Source of the DNA: Planctomycetales bacterium
Lineage (GTDB): Bacteria; Planctomycetota; Planctomycetia; Planctomycetales; Planctomycetaceae
NCBI GenBank assembly: GCA_028285345.1
Contig: JANQPT010000051.1
Span: 153,948-217,947, forward strand
Length of the DNA: 64,000 nt
Direction of reading: 5' to 3'
Shown here: positions 17,738 through 25,329 of the stretch, one piece after another
Position numbering within the stretch: the first letter of the stretch is position 1
How the letters are laid out: each line of letters opens with the position of its first letter
Translations under genes and position numbers: made by a program
The notes under the pieces: model-generated
The model's input: the letters and a program-made list of their open reading frames with translations, nothing else
What the model was told of the DNA's origin: nothing
Databases searched by the model: none

Positions 17738-18835
17738 TCACTCGCCGCCCGGAATCGACAGGCCGCTCTGATCGCCCGTCGTGTTACCCGGTGCGGGGAA
17801 GTCATGCTGCACGTTGAGTTCGGCGCACGTCGCGCAGATTTGGCCCCAGGTCGTGTCGTCGAGTTCGATCCCTTCAGCCGAGCGACGCGTTTTCGTCCGT
17901 TGTTCCATTTCACCGGGGACCAGAATCTCGCCGTCTTCGCTAACCGTCCGAGAGCTTTTTACGAAATCGATGAACTGCCGGACTTCGTCATAAAACGAGT
18001 CATCGCTGCCGAAGGCCCCTTGATCGATGATGATTGACAGCATGCCATTGACGACGCGGTCGGCGTTCGTCGGGTTGGAGCACGAGCCGCGGGTCAGCGC
18101 GCCGGCCAGCATTTCAATCATGAATGACAACCCCGATCCCTTGTGTCCGGCAATCGGCAAGATCGCTCCGGGCGGATCGCCGTAGAAGATTTTGGGATCG
18201 TTGCAGGGATTGCCTTCGCTGTCGATAATACAGCCGTCGGGCACACGCTTGCCTTGATTGAGTGCCACGCGGATTTTGCCTTCAGCGATGGTGCAGGCCG
18301 ACATGTCCAGAATGATCGGCTCGCCGTCGGACGTCGGGACGCCGGCTGCAAACGGATTCGCGGATAGCCGCCGTTCGATGCCGCCGAACGGGGCGACCAA
18401 AATTCCCGCGCCGCTGGTGTTCACAAAGTGCAGCGACATCTTGCCGGTCCGCGCTGCCATCTCCGGCCAGTCGCCGATGCGGCCCAAATGCCCGGAATTG
18501 CGCAAGGCGATTACGGAAACGCCGTGTTTTGCAGATTTCTCAATGCCCAATTGCATCGCCTGTTCGCCGATCGATTGCCCCAGACCGCACTGGCCGTCGA
18601 CGACGGCGATCGCCTCGTTTTCAAAGACGACTTCCATTGACCTATTGGCGAACACCTTGCCGTCGCGGAGCCACTGCACGTACGTGGGCACACGGATCAC
18701 GCCGTGGCTGTCGTGCCCGACGAGATTTGAGCCGACCAACCGCGCCGCAACGCGCTCGGCTTCGGCGGGTTCACAGCCGGCGGCGGCGAAGATGTGGGTT
18801 GTCAGTTGCTCAAGTTCGGCCGGGGGGAAATTCAT
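17738..18835 (-). CDS. malate/L-lactate dehydrogenase family oxidoreductase
   Basis: A 365-residue NAD(P)-dependent 2-hydroxyacid dehydrogenase of the Ldh_2 (MDH/LDH-like) family. Family hallmarks are NLVGHDSHGVIRVPTYVQWL near residue 35, the AMQLGIEKSAKHGVSVIALRNSGHLGRIGDWPEMAA region (residues about 90-125) and GGIERRLSANPFAAGVP. Substrates in this family include malate, lactate and ureidoglycolate, and the exact one cannot be told from the sequence. The length is typical. The initial ATG (18835) has only a weak GAGGATC ribosome site. A diverged copy of the last 49 codons lies at 14500-14649. Confidence 0.9.
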   Translation of the reverse strand: MNFPPAELEQLTTHIFAAAGCEPAEAERVAARLVGSNLVGHDSHGVIRVPTYVQWLRDGKVFANRSMEVVFENEAIAVVDGQCGLGQSIGEQAMQLGIEKSAKHGVSVIALRNSGHLGRIGDWPEMAARTGKMSLHFVNTSGAGILVAPFGGIERRLSANPFAAGVPTSDGEPIILDMSACTIAEGKIRVALNQGKRVPDGCIIDSEGNPCNDPKIFYGDPPGAILPIAGHKGSGLSFMIEMLAGALTRGSCSNPTNADRVVNGMLSIIIDQGAFGSDDSFYDEVRQFIDFVKSSRTVSEDGEILVPGEMEQRTKTRRSAEGIELDDTTWGQICATCAELNVQHDFPAPGNTTGDQSGLSIPGGE

Positions 18836-19192
18836 ATTTGATCCTCTGCAAAGTTGTATCGATTCATGCAGCAGGAGAATGCACCGTGGCGTCTTGACTC
18901 AACGCTGCACGGATACAGTGGACCCGAAAATGATTCATGTGGCAACCTGCATCGGTTTTTCACGTGCTTGGAGAATCTCTGCCAGTGCGAAACAAACTCT
19001 TCAGCTGTCAGATCCGCCTGTCGCACAGAACAGCCCAGATCAGGCTTTTGATGTGTTGTCGAACAGACTAGACTTAACAATCAGTCGCTCCAAAAGAGCA
19101 CCGGGGGTAAATCCCCTTCTCTCCGCATTGATGCTGGCGATAGGAACCAACGCTGCGGTTCTTAGCACTGGCCACAACACCGAGAAATCTTC
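18836..19192. other. gap with possible decayed coding sequence
   Basis: No supported gene. On the minus strand a frame of about 80 codons ending near 18832 contains a protein-like stretch (VRQADLTAEEFVSHWQRFSK, about 19030-18970). I cannot assign it, and it lacks a convincing start. It may be a remnant. Confidence 0.3.
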
Positions 19193-20086
19193 ATGAAGCG
19201 CTCTCTTCCTATTGCGATTCTGATTCTGGCTGCGTCTCCCGCCATCGCATGGTCGCACAGTTTTGCCATATATGTTTCAACGCCGCTTACACCGCCGGCC
19301 ACCTACGAATGGACTTACGTCAGCTTGATCTTCATTGCAATATCCCTGACGCTTTGTCATCGGTTTGCAGCCAAACGGACTCTCATCACAAGTTTCTTAA
19401 CGGCCGTTGCGACCACGTTAGTGTTTTGGGTTGTCTTCGTATACATTGGTCGATTTGCAGCATCCACGTCGACTGCGCCGCCGCCGGGACTTGGTCCGCC
19501 ATCTGCGATTTATCTGCGTTGGCGTCATGACGAGCTTGGGAGGTTGTTCGCATTTTGGAATGCCTTCGGCGTCGTGTTATTGGCTGCCGCGACGTTCGTA
19601 GTGGGACGCGTTTGGAAGCTTAAGACTGGCAGATTAGCCCTACTTGCAGTTCCTGTAATTGTATATCTGTCGTTCTTATCGCCATTCCTCGCAACGGGAG
19701 CGATTGCTCATGGCTGGGCCGGTGGATATGTAATGAATGCCGGTGAAGATCAGCTTTACGAAATCAATCGCGCATGTTGGTTGTACGCTGAAGAAAACAA
19801 CGGTCGATTTCCCATCGCGAATGATATCGATGAACTGTTGCCGAAGATCGAGACTCACATATCCAAACCGGAATCTCGATACGGCAATCCCATTACCGTG
19901 CACCCTGCTGCATGGGCATTCGAGAAGGACCCCAAACCGTTCGCTTGGAATGAGGCACTTTCCGGCCGTCCCGCGCCGAAATTGCCGGTCTGGGATGTCG
20001 AACAGATGCCCGTGAAATGTCCATATCTTGGTGCTCGCGTTCGACCAATTGACGAGTTAGGAGAAGACCAGCAACAAGTCCGTTAA
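19193..20086 (+). CDS. multi-pass membrane protein of unknown function
   Basis: This 297-residue protein has an N-terminal signal-like segment (LPIAILILAASPAIAWS) and about four further hydrophobic helices: YEWTYVSLIFIAISLTLC, FLTAVATTLVFWVVFVYIG, FWNAFGVVLLAAATFVVG and LALLAVPVIVYLSFLSPF. The soluble C-terminal part (from about residue 185) contains ACWLYAEENNGRFP and proline-rich loops reminiscent of planctomycete pseudopilin-type globular domains. I do not recognise the family. After the TAA the same frame stays open for 37 codons (to 20200), ending in another TAA, with protein-like composition; the C-terminus may have been shortened by a nonsense change. Confidence 0.65.
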   Translation: MKRSLPIAILILAASPAIAWSHSFAIYVSTPLTPPATYEWTYVSLIFIAISLTLCHRFAAKRTLITSFLTAVATTLVFWVVFVYIGRFAASTSTAPPPGLGPPSAIYLRWRHDELGRLFAFWNAFGVVLLAAATFVVGRVWKLKTGRLALLAVPVIVYLSFLSPFLATGAIAHGWAGGYVMNAGEDQLYEINRACWLYAEENNGRFPIANDIDELLPKIETHISKPESRYGNPITVHPAAWAFEKDPKPFAWNEALSGRPAPKLPVWDVEQMPVKCPYLGARVRPIDELGEDQQQVR

Positions 20087-20257
20087 CAGCTGTCGATCGG
20101 TGAGAAGACGGTCCCGTACGAATACGATCATTACCGCTTCGGCGACTTCGAGACGGCCGCAGCAAAGACTACCAATACATTTGGAAAACCAGTGAACTCA
20201 TAATCGCTATCAACATGATTCTCGTGATGGGCGATGGATACAAATCGATATCATGAA

Positions 20258-21022
20258 TTAGTGGAATCGCATCAATTTGTGAACGTCCTGTTTAGCGTCT
20301 GATGAAATCGTCGCGTTTTGCAAATCCAGATTTCGCAGATGAGGGAGCATCAACAGCTCCTGAATATACCTCTTCGAAAGTGTGACATCTTCCAAGTGGA
20401 GTTCGACAAGGTTCTCCATCTGTCTCAGCTTCGAAATCCCTGCTTCTGTCACGGATGTACCTTGCAACGCTAGTGAACTTACTCCTGTTGGGAGTACGAT
20501 GTCTATTAAATCGTCAGTGACCGTGTGGCCGCTCAACTCCACTCGTTCCAGCGACGGCAGTTGTGATAGCATCGCTAAGTCATCTATGGCGAAAGTACAG
20601 TTTTCAAACTTGAGCCATCTGAGTTGCCGTTGCTTCAACAGCGATGAGATCGTGTCCGTAGTAATCTCTGCATCGAAGAACCGAAAGTCGCGCACATTTT
20701 CCCATGGTGGTAAAGTCCTCAAAAAACCATCAAATGAGTCTGCTCCCCTAAGAAGCAACCAGGAGTCCTGCTGCAACGCGTGGCTGTCAATGCCGACTTG
20801 CCGTCCACAGAATCTCTCGAAGGCGTAGGTCCGTTCAGACTTTACTCCACGGTACGCAACATCGCCCCCCAGCTGCTGCAATATAGCGAGGTGATGGGTC
20901 AACTCTGTCGCTTTACGGTAATCCGGCCAGTACAAGGCCACGATCGTAAAGAACACGATGACTAGTACGGCGCCCACCTGCACCGCGGTAACGATCTTGG
21001 ATTTCCCGGCAAAGTCTTTCAT
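20258..21022 (-). CDS. membrane-anchored leucine-rich-repeat-like protein
   Basis: A 254-residue protein. The N-terminal transmembrane segment (VGAVLVIVFFTIVALYW) is followed by a region with leucine-rich-repeat spacing: LKFENCTFAIDDLAMLSQLP, LERVELSGHTVTDD, VSSLALQGTSVTEAGISKLR, LVELHLEDVTLSKRY and LRNLDLQNATIS. This suggests an exposed solenoid that could bind proteins. ATG 21022 is chosen because AGGAG lies 10 bases upstream; a TTG start at 21055 would be alternative. Function unknown; the LRR assignment is by pattern only. Confidence 0.7.
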   Translation of the reverse strand: MKDFAGKSKIVTAVQVGAVLVIVFFTIVALYWPDYRKATELTHHLAILQQLGGDVAYRGVKSERTYAFERFCGRQVGIDSHALQQDSWLLLRGADSFDGFLRTLPPWENVRDFRFFDAEITTDTISSLLKQRQLRWLKFENCTFAIDDLAMLSQLPSLERVELSGHTVTDDLIDIVLPTGVSSLALQGTSVTEAGISKLRQMENLVELHLEDVTLSKRYIQELLMLPHLRNLDLQNATISSDAKQDVHKLMRFH

Positions 21023-21064
21023 CGCGCGTCGGCTCCTGAGATAGTATCTCGCCAACTTCTACTC

Positions 21065-21190
21065 GTTCCCAAGCTTTGGTTTGAAACGCATATTCGCGAA
21101 GCTCTGCTTCGCGACGCTATGAATGATCTCGACATTTCAGGATCGGTCGTGGATTCCGCACTCGAAGCAGAGCTTCGAGAAATTGGGAAC
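21065..21190. repeat. nested REP-like palindromes
   Basis: The outer arms are GTTCCCAA (21065-21072) and TTGGGAAC (21183-21190). Inside are two perfect hairpins with related stems: TCGCGAAG/CTTCGCGA (21094-21114) and CTCGAAG/CTTCGAG (21161-21179). This is a REP-type element between two convergent or adjacent genes. Confidence 0.65.
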
Positions 21191-21229
21191 CAGAGCACTG
21201 AATTTCATCTTCGATCCTCTGGCGTGAAC

Positions 21230-21246
21230 GGTCCGCATAGCGGACC
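21230..21246. repeat. short perfect hairpin
   Basis: GGTCCGC ATA GCGGACC, a 7-bp stem with a 3-base loop, just beyond the sulfatase stop. A related but imperfect hairpin occurs near 36213-36230. It could act as a terminator for the sulfatase gene on the minus strand, but there is no T tract. Confidence 0.5.
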
Positions 21247-21259
21247 CTACGAAAAGTGC

Positions 21260-22861
21260 TCAGACCATCCAACGCCGCGCGATTTGGTCCGTCTCCGTCG
21301 AAGTGATTAGCCAATCGAGAATTCGGCCCTTCAATTCGACCGCCGTCTTTGCGTATTGGGGATCGTCGGCGAGATTCTGTTGTTCATGCGGGTCGTTCTT
21401 CAAGTCGTACAATTCTGCGAATCCCTCGGGGTAATAATTGTATTTCCACCGCTCCGTGCGGACCATTTTGGCGTCGGGGTGGCGGATGCCCTTGATGCCT
21501 TGGCCGGGCACGAATTCGAAATCGAGGCTGCCGCTGGTGATTACTTCGGGAATGATGTTCTCGCTGAAGATTGCATCCCGCGGGCTGTATTTGCCCAGCT
21601 GATTCGCAATCAACGATGTCAGACTACGGCCGTGACAATCGCCGGGGATCGGCAACCCGCACAGTTCGAGGAGAGTCGGCATCACGTCGATCGTTTCCAC
21701 GAGATTGTGTTGATCCGACGGACGAATCTTGCCGGGCAACTTCAACATCAACGGCACACGGATGGAGGATTCAAAGAAGACGTTTTTGCCCATCAAACCG
21801 TGCTCGAGCAGTTGGTCGCCGTGATCGGACGTGAAGACCACGATCGTGTTCTCCGCACATCCGGTCTCTTCCAGTGTCTTGAGAATCCGCCCCACTTCGC
21901 GGTCGATGTGGGTGATCGACGCATAGTAGCTGCGATAAATCCATTGCAGCCGCTTACGGTCCATGTCGTACGGCGGTTTCTTGCCGCGCAGGATTAACTT
22001 CTGCAGCGGAAGCGGGAGTTGTTGGATCTCCGCTAACGACTCCGCTTTGGGGAGCGGAAAGTCGACGTCGTTGTACAGGCTGTCGAAGGGGACGGGGACT
22101 TCGAACGGCGAGTGCGGTTTCCAGAACGAGGAGTACAGGAAAAACGGCCGGTCGTGCTTCGCCAATTCTCGTAACGCCGCACAGGTTCGCTCTCCGGTCC
22201 ACGTGGTATCCGTAAACTCGTCGTCAATGGCGCAGCGGAAGGGATTCGTGCCCGGCTTTAGGCCGCGGGACAGTTGCGGATCGTCCTTGGCAAGACTGCG
22301 ATAGTAGACGCGTCGGAGCGGATCGTGTTTCTCGCGCCACGCGGCATAGTCGGACCAGCGGTCAGTGCGGCGTGTGCCGTCGTGCAATTCGACGTGATCG
22401 AAACCCGTCTTCTGGGCATTTTCATTGGAGGGCGGATGATAGTAAAACAGATGCAGTTTACCGATCAGCGCGGTTTGATATCCCGCCTTGCGGAGCCGCG
22501 CCGGAAGCAGCACGGTGCGGCGGTCGATGGGCGTGTAATTGACGCGATTACGGTGCGCGTGCGCGTAACGCCCTGTAAAAAACGAGGCGCGGGCCGGTAC
22601 ACAGACCGGGGCTTGTACGAATGCGTGTGAGAAGTTCGCTGATTGTTTCGCCAAGCGGTCCAGGTGCGGCGTTTTGATCAGGCGATTGCCGTTGGCCGCA
22701 ACGCCGTCGTATCGCTGCTGGTCGGTCATGATGAACAGGATGTTCGGCGGTTTTTGCGGCGATTGGTCGGCGCGCACATTGCCGGCCGCTGCCAGCGCTC
22801 CTGTTGTCAGCGCCGATTGCTGCATAAAGAGACGGCGTGATAACGGTTCTGACATCGGCAT
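21260..22861 (-). CDS. Tat-exported sulfatase
   Basis: A 533-residue sulfatase. The N-terminus has a twin-arginine signal (SRRLFMQQSALTTGALAAAG). The core starts PNILFIMTDQQRYDG. The formylglycine motif is CVPAR with Cys87, followed by ASFFTGRYAH. Late catalytic motifs include TSDHGDQLLEHGLMGK. The size and DLKNDPHEQQNLADDP tail fit the choline-sulfatase/iduronate-sulfatase-like group common in planctomycetes. Export by Tat would imply Cys oxidation before export. ATG 22861 and ATG 22855 are both possible starts. The gene is followed upstream by the GH10-like gene on the same strand, 73 bases away, so they may be co-transcribed. Confidence 0.92.
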   Translation of the reverse strand: MPMSEPLSRRLFMQQSALTTGALAAAGNVRADQSPQKPPNILFIMTDQQRYDGVAANGNRLIKTPHLDRLAKQSANFSHAFVQAPVCVPARASFFTGRYAHAHRNRVNYTPIDRRTVLLPARLRKAGYQTALIGKLHLFYYHPPSNENAQKTGFDHVELHDGTRRTDRWSDYAAWREKHDPLRRVYYRSLAKDDPQLSRGLKPGTNPFRCAIDDEFTDTTWTGERTCAALRELAKHDRPFFLYSSFWKPHSPFEVPVPFDSLYNDVDFPLPKAESLAEIQQLPLPLQKLILRGKKPPYDMDRKRLQWIYRSYYASITHIDREVGRILKTLEETGCAENTIVVFTSDHGDQLLEHGLMGKNVFFESSIRVPLMLKLPGKIRPSDQHNLVETIDVMPTLLELCGLPIPGDCHGRSLTSLIANQLGKYSPRDAIFSENIIPEVITSGSLDFEFVPGQGIKGIRHPDAKMVRTERWKYNYYPEGFAELYDLKNDPHEQQNLADDPQYAKTAVELKGRILDWLITSTETDQIARRWMV

Positions 22862-22934
22862 ACGCTTTCAATGAATTCGACGAAATCAATACAGCCGGGA
22901 GGTAACGGCATCGTGTGCCGCGATGACACCGTGC

Positions 22935-24425
22935 TCACTTTAAGTGTTTCCGCCGGTAATCGATCATATGCTGCAATGCCGGTTTGGGGGTTCCGTCCTG
23001 TTTGACCAATCCGGAATGGGGAAACGAGTGTGGTGAGGCGTCGGAGAACTGCGTCCAATAGACGGCGGCGACCGCCGGTTTGGCGATTAACAACGGCAGC
23101 AGCATGTCGAACCAAGCCGCTTGTGCTTCGCAGCTCCAGGGCATCTTCCAAGCGGGGCGGTCGACTTCCAAGTCTGTATCGGCCATCGGATCGGGCGCAT
23201 CGCTCGACGGGAAAGCGAGTGTCACTTGCAAGGGCAGCCCAAGCGCGCACCAGCGGTCGATCATGGTGGAAAACTCCAGCATATCTCGCGAGGGCGTTCC
23301 CCGCGGGCGATAGCCGACCGCGATTTCCAGGTTCAACGCCGAAAGTCCCAATCCGGCCCGTACCAGCGCGTCGGCGAAGTGCATCGGCGAGAGGCGATGT
23401 TGCCCGCGCGCCTGATACTCGCCCCAAGGCTGGTCGATGCAAATCACGAACTGCGCCTCTTCATCCACGTGCCGGGCGACTTCCAACGTCTTGGCGACCA
23501 GTGTCAGCCGCTGTTCCTCATTGAGCGTTAGCGCCCCGCCGCTGTTGGCACAGGCGGCCAATTCCCAGATGCGAATTTGTCCGGCGTACCGTGATACGGC
23601 CGTCTCGACAAAATCACAGACAAAACTTTGTAAGTTTCCGAAGTCTTGTTCCCATTCCCAGAGCCAGCGGGGCATGCCGTGCGGCGAGAGATCAATCAGC
23701 GGTCCTCCGCGAATGACCAGCCGGTGATTCAAGCACCACTGAACCTGCTTGTCGAACATGACCCAGTCGAGGTGTCCTTCCTGCGGTTCAGCGAGGCGCC
23801 ATTCGATCGGCACCGCGGCGGAATTGAACGCCGAGCAAAAGAGTTCCGGCAGCGATTCCTCGGGAAGTTGATCATCCAGCCGACATCCCAGGCTGGTCGG
23901 CAGCTTGGGATACTGTTCGTGTCGAGTCGTGAGGAACCGCTGTGAATAAGCACGGGCCAATAATTCGGCGGCGTGGCAGGCGTTGGTAATCGCGGATTGG
24001 GCGGCGCTGCTCGACGTCTCGATGTCCTCCTGTCCCGATGCGGCCTTGCCGAACGCGCGATGGGCCTGCGTGTAGAACTGCTCATACTCGTCGGGAAGTG
24101 TCAGGTTGAGTTTGTCCCATTCCGCGCGCTGGTTGCGCACCTGGACGATCGTTCCCCGTGCCAATTCCACCGCCAACAGATAGGGCGCTTCCCGTTCGGG
24201 CAACATGGCGGTCTTTAGAATCGGGCGGCCGAAACCCTCAACAGGCCATGCCACATGTAGCCGGCTGCTTTCAGAGTTCTGCCGCCGGCAGATGAGATGT
24301 GTTCCGTCGAATTCAATGCGCGTGGGCCAGACGCTCTGGTCCAAGCCGCTGGCATAGGCGCGATAGACTTCCGGCCAATCGCGCAGCGATTCGCTCTGAG
24401 GCACTACGAATCGCATCACACCCAT
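22935..24425 (-). CDS. GH10-like TIM-barrel protein with degenerate catalytic site
   Basis: A 496-residue protein with a beta-rich N-terminal domain (MGVMRFVVPQSESL..., residues 1-130). A TIM-barrel region resembling family 10 glycoside hydrolases follows (about 180-480: RGGPLIDLSPHGMPRWLWEW, IRIWELAACANSGG, SALNLEIAVGYRPRG, MIDRWCALGLPLQVTLAFP). The acid/base region of true GH10 xylanases reads like WDVVNE, and here it is WELAACAN, so ordinary xylanase activity is doubtful. Start 24425 is chosen because GGAGGATC precedes it; the frame stays open to 24713 without a ribosome site. The product is probably cytoplasmic because no signal peptide is visible. Confidence 0.75.
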   Translation of the reverse strand: MGVMRFVVPQSESLRDWPEVYRAYASGLDQSVWPTRIEFDGTHLICRRQNSESSRLHVAWPVEGFGRPILKTAMLPEREAPYLLAVELARGTIVQVRNQRAEWDKLNLTLPDEYEQFYTQAHRAFGKAASGQEDIETSSSAAQSAITNACHAAELLARAYSQRFLTTRHEQYPKLPTSLGCRLDDQLPEESLPELFCSAFNSAAVPIEWRLAEPQEGHLDWVMFDKQVQWCLNHRLVIRGGPLIDLSPHGMPRWLWEWEQDFGNLQSFVCDFVETAVSRYAGQIRIWELAACANSGGALTLNEEQRLTLVAKTLEVARHVDEEAQFVICIDQPWGEYQARGQHRLSPMHFADALVRAGLGLSALNLEIAVGYRPRGTPSRDMLEFSTMIDRWCALGLPLQVTLAFPSSDAPDPMADTDLEVDRPAWKMPWSCEAQAAWFDMLLPLLIAKPAVAAVYWTQFSDASPHSFPHSGLVKQDGTPKPALQHMIDYRRKHLK

Positions 24426-24915
24426 TGAAGATCCTCCAAATACCGGGCGTTCAGAAAGCAGAACGCCCCGCTGGTTATTGTTGCCCACGCGCCGGGGACC
24501 GTCAACGGGGTCATACGCGAATCGTTCGCAACCGAGGGATTTAAGCCTTCCAACAAGGAACGTTTTCACCTCTGAGTCGGCGCCGGATGCCGTTGCGGGA
24601 AGTGTCAGATAAGATTGAATTCGCGCGAGAATCTGGTCGCCTGAAATCGTGTCGTTAGCACAGTGGCGGCAGATAACTCGATAAGTGAATCTTGCATGCG
24701 ATCCGGCAGCCATACGACAACCGCATTCTCCGCTTCTCCCGCGATGATCGCGGAGCGGTCTCGGGACTGAACGTCAGCCTGTGGCGCGTCAAAGATGTCA
24801 GTTTCAGAAAAATCGAGTAGCCGGCGTCGTGTCGGCTTGCGTTTTATGACAAGAATAATAAAACTAAGGCGCATTACAAATGTAATAAAACCTGGCTGCA
24901 CGATTGGACCCGCTC
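24426..24915. other. intergenic region with possible small minus-strand ORF
   Basis: Mostly non-coding. A minus-strand frame 24874-24605 (89 codons) contains DFSETDIFDAPQADVQSRDR and further protein-like sequence. Its ATG lies inside the BlaI-type palindrome, and it lacks a ribosome site. I do not call it a gene, though a divergent gene controlled by the same operator is conceivable. Confidence 0.3.
24873..24886. promoter_or_regulatory. BlaI/MecI-type operator
   Basis: ATTACAAATGTAAT is a perfect palindrome around a 2-base centre and contains TACAnnTGTA, the core recognised by BlaI/MecI repressors. It lies 29 bases before the blaI-like start, so autoregulation is likely. Confidence 0.75.
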
Positions 24916-25329
24916 ATGCGCCGTAAAGCGACCCGAGTCTCCGCCGGGGAAATGGATCTGCTCTCGATGTTGTGGTCGGAAGGTCCGCTCACGCTCCGGG
25001 AGGCCTACGAACGATTTCCGGATTTCGGTGCTCCTGTTGAGTACCCGACCATTCAGACGCGGCTCAACCGAATGGTCGAAAAAGGGCTCGTTGAGCGGTC
25101 TGCCGACCGGCCCGCCCGCTATCGCGCCGTTGCGACGCGCGAACAGGTCACGTCGGGGCATCTCCGGCAAATCATCGAGAATCTTACGCAGGGCGACGTT
25201 GTGCCGCTCGTCGCCAAACTGTTGAGCGACCAGACGCTCTCTCAATCGCAGATCGCCGAACTTCAGGAACTTCTGGCGACCGCCAAAAAGAGATCCGCAA
25301 AAGCCTCGAAAAAACGGAGACGCTCATGA
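24916..25329 (+). CDS. BlaI/MecI/CopY family repressor
   Basis: A 137-residue winged-helix repressor: AGEMDLLSMLWSEGPLTLRE is followed by the recognition helix region VEYPTIQTRLNRMVEKGLVERS and a C-terminal dimerisation helix. Its tail is Lys/Arg-rich (KKRSAKASKKRRRS). In the family the repressor is inactivated when the partner M56 protease is triggered. Its stop overlaps the start of the M56-WD40 gene (ATGA), so the two are translationally coupled. An operator-like palindrome lies just upstream. A TTG at 24904 is an alternative start. Confidence 0.93.
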   Translation: MRRKATRVSAGEMDLLSMLWSEGPLTLREAYERFPDFGAPVEYPTIQTRLNRMVEKGLVERSADRPARYRAVATREQVTSGHLRQIIENLTQGDVVPLVAKLLSDQTLSQSQIAELQELLATAKKRSAKASKKRRRS

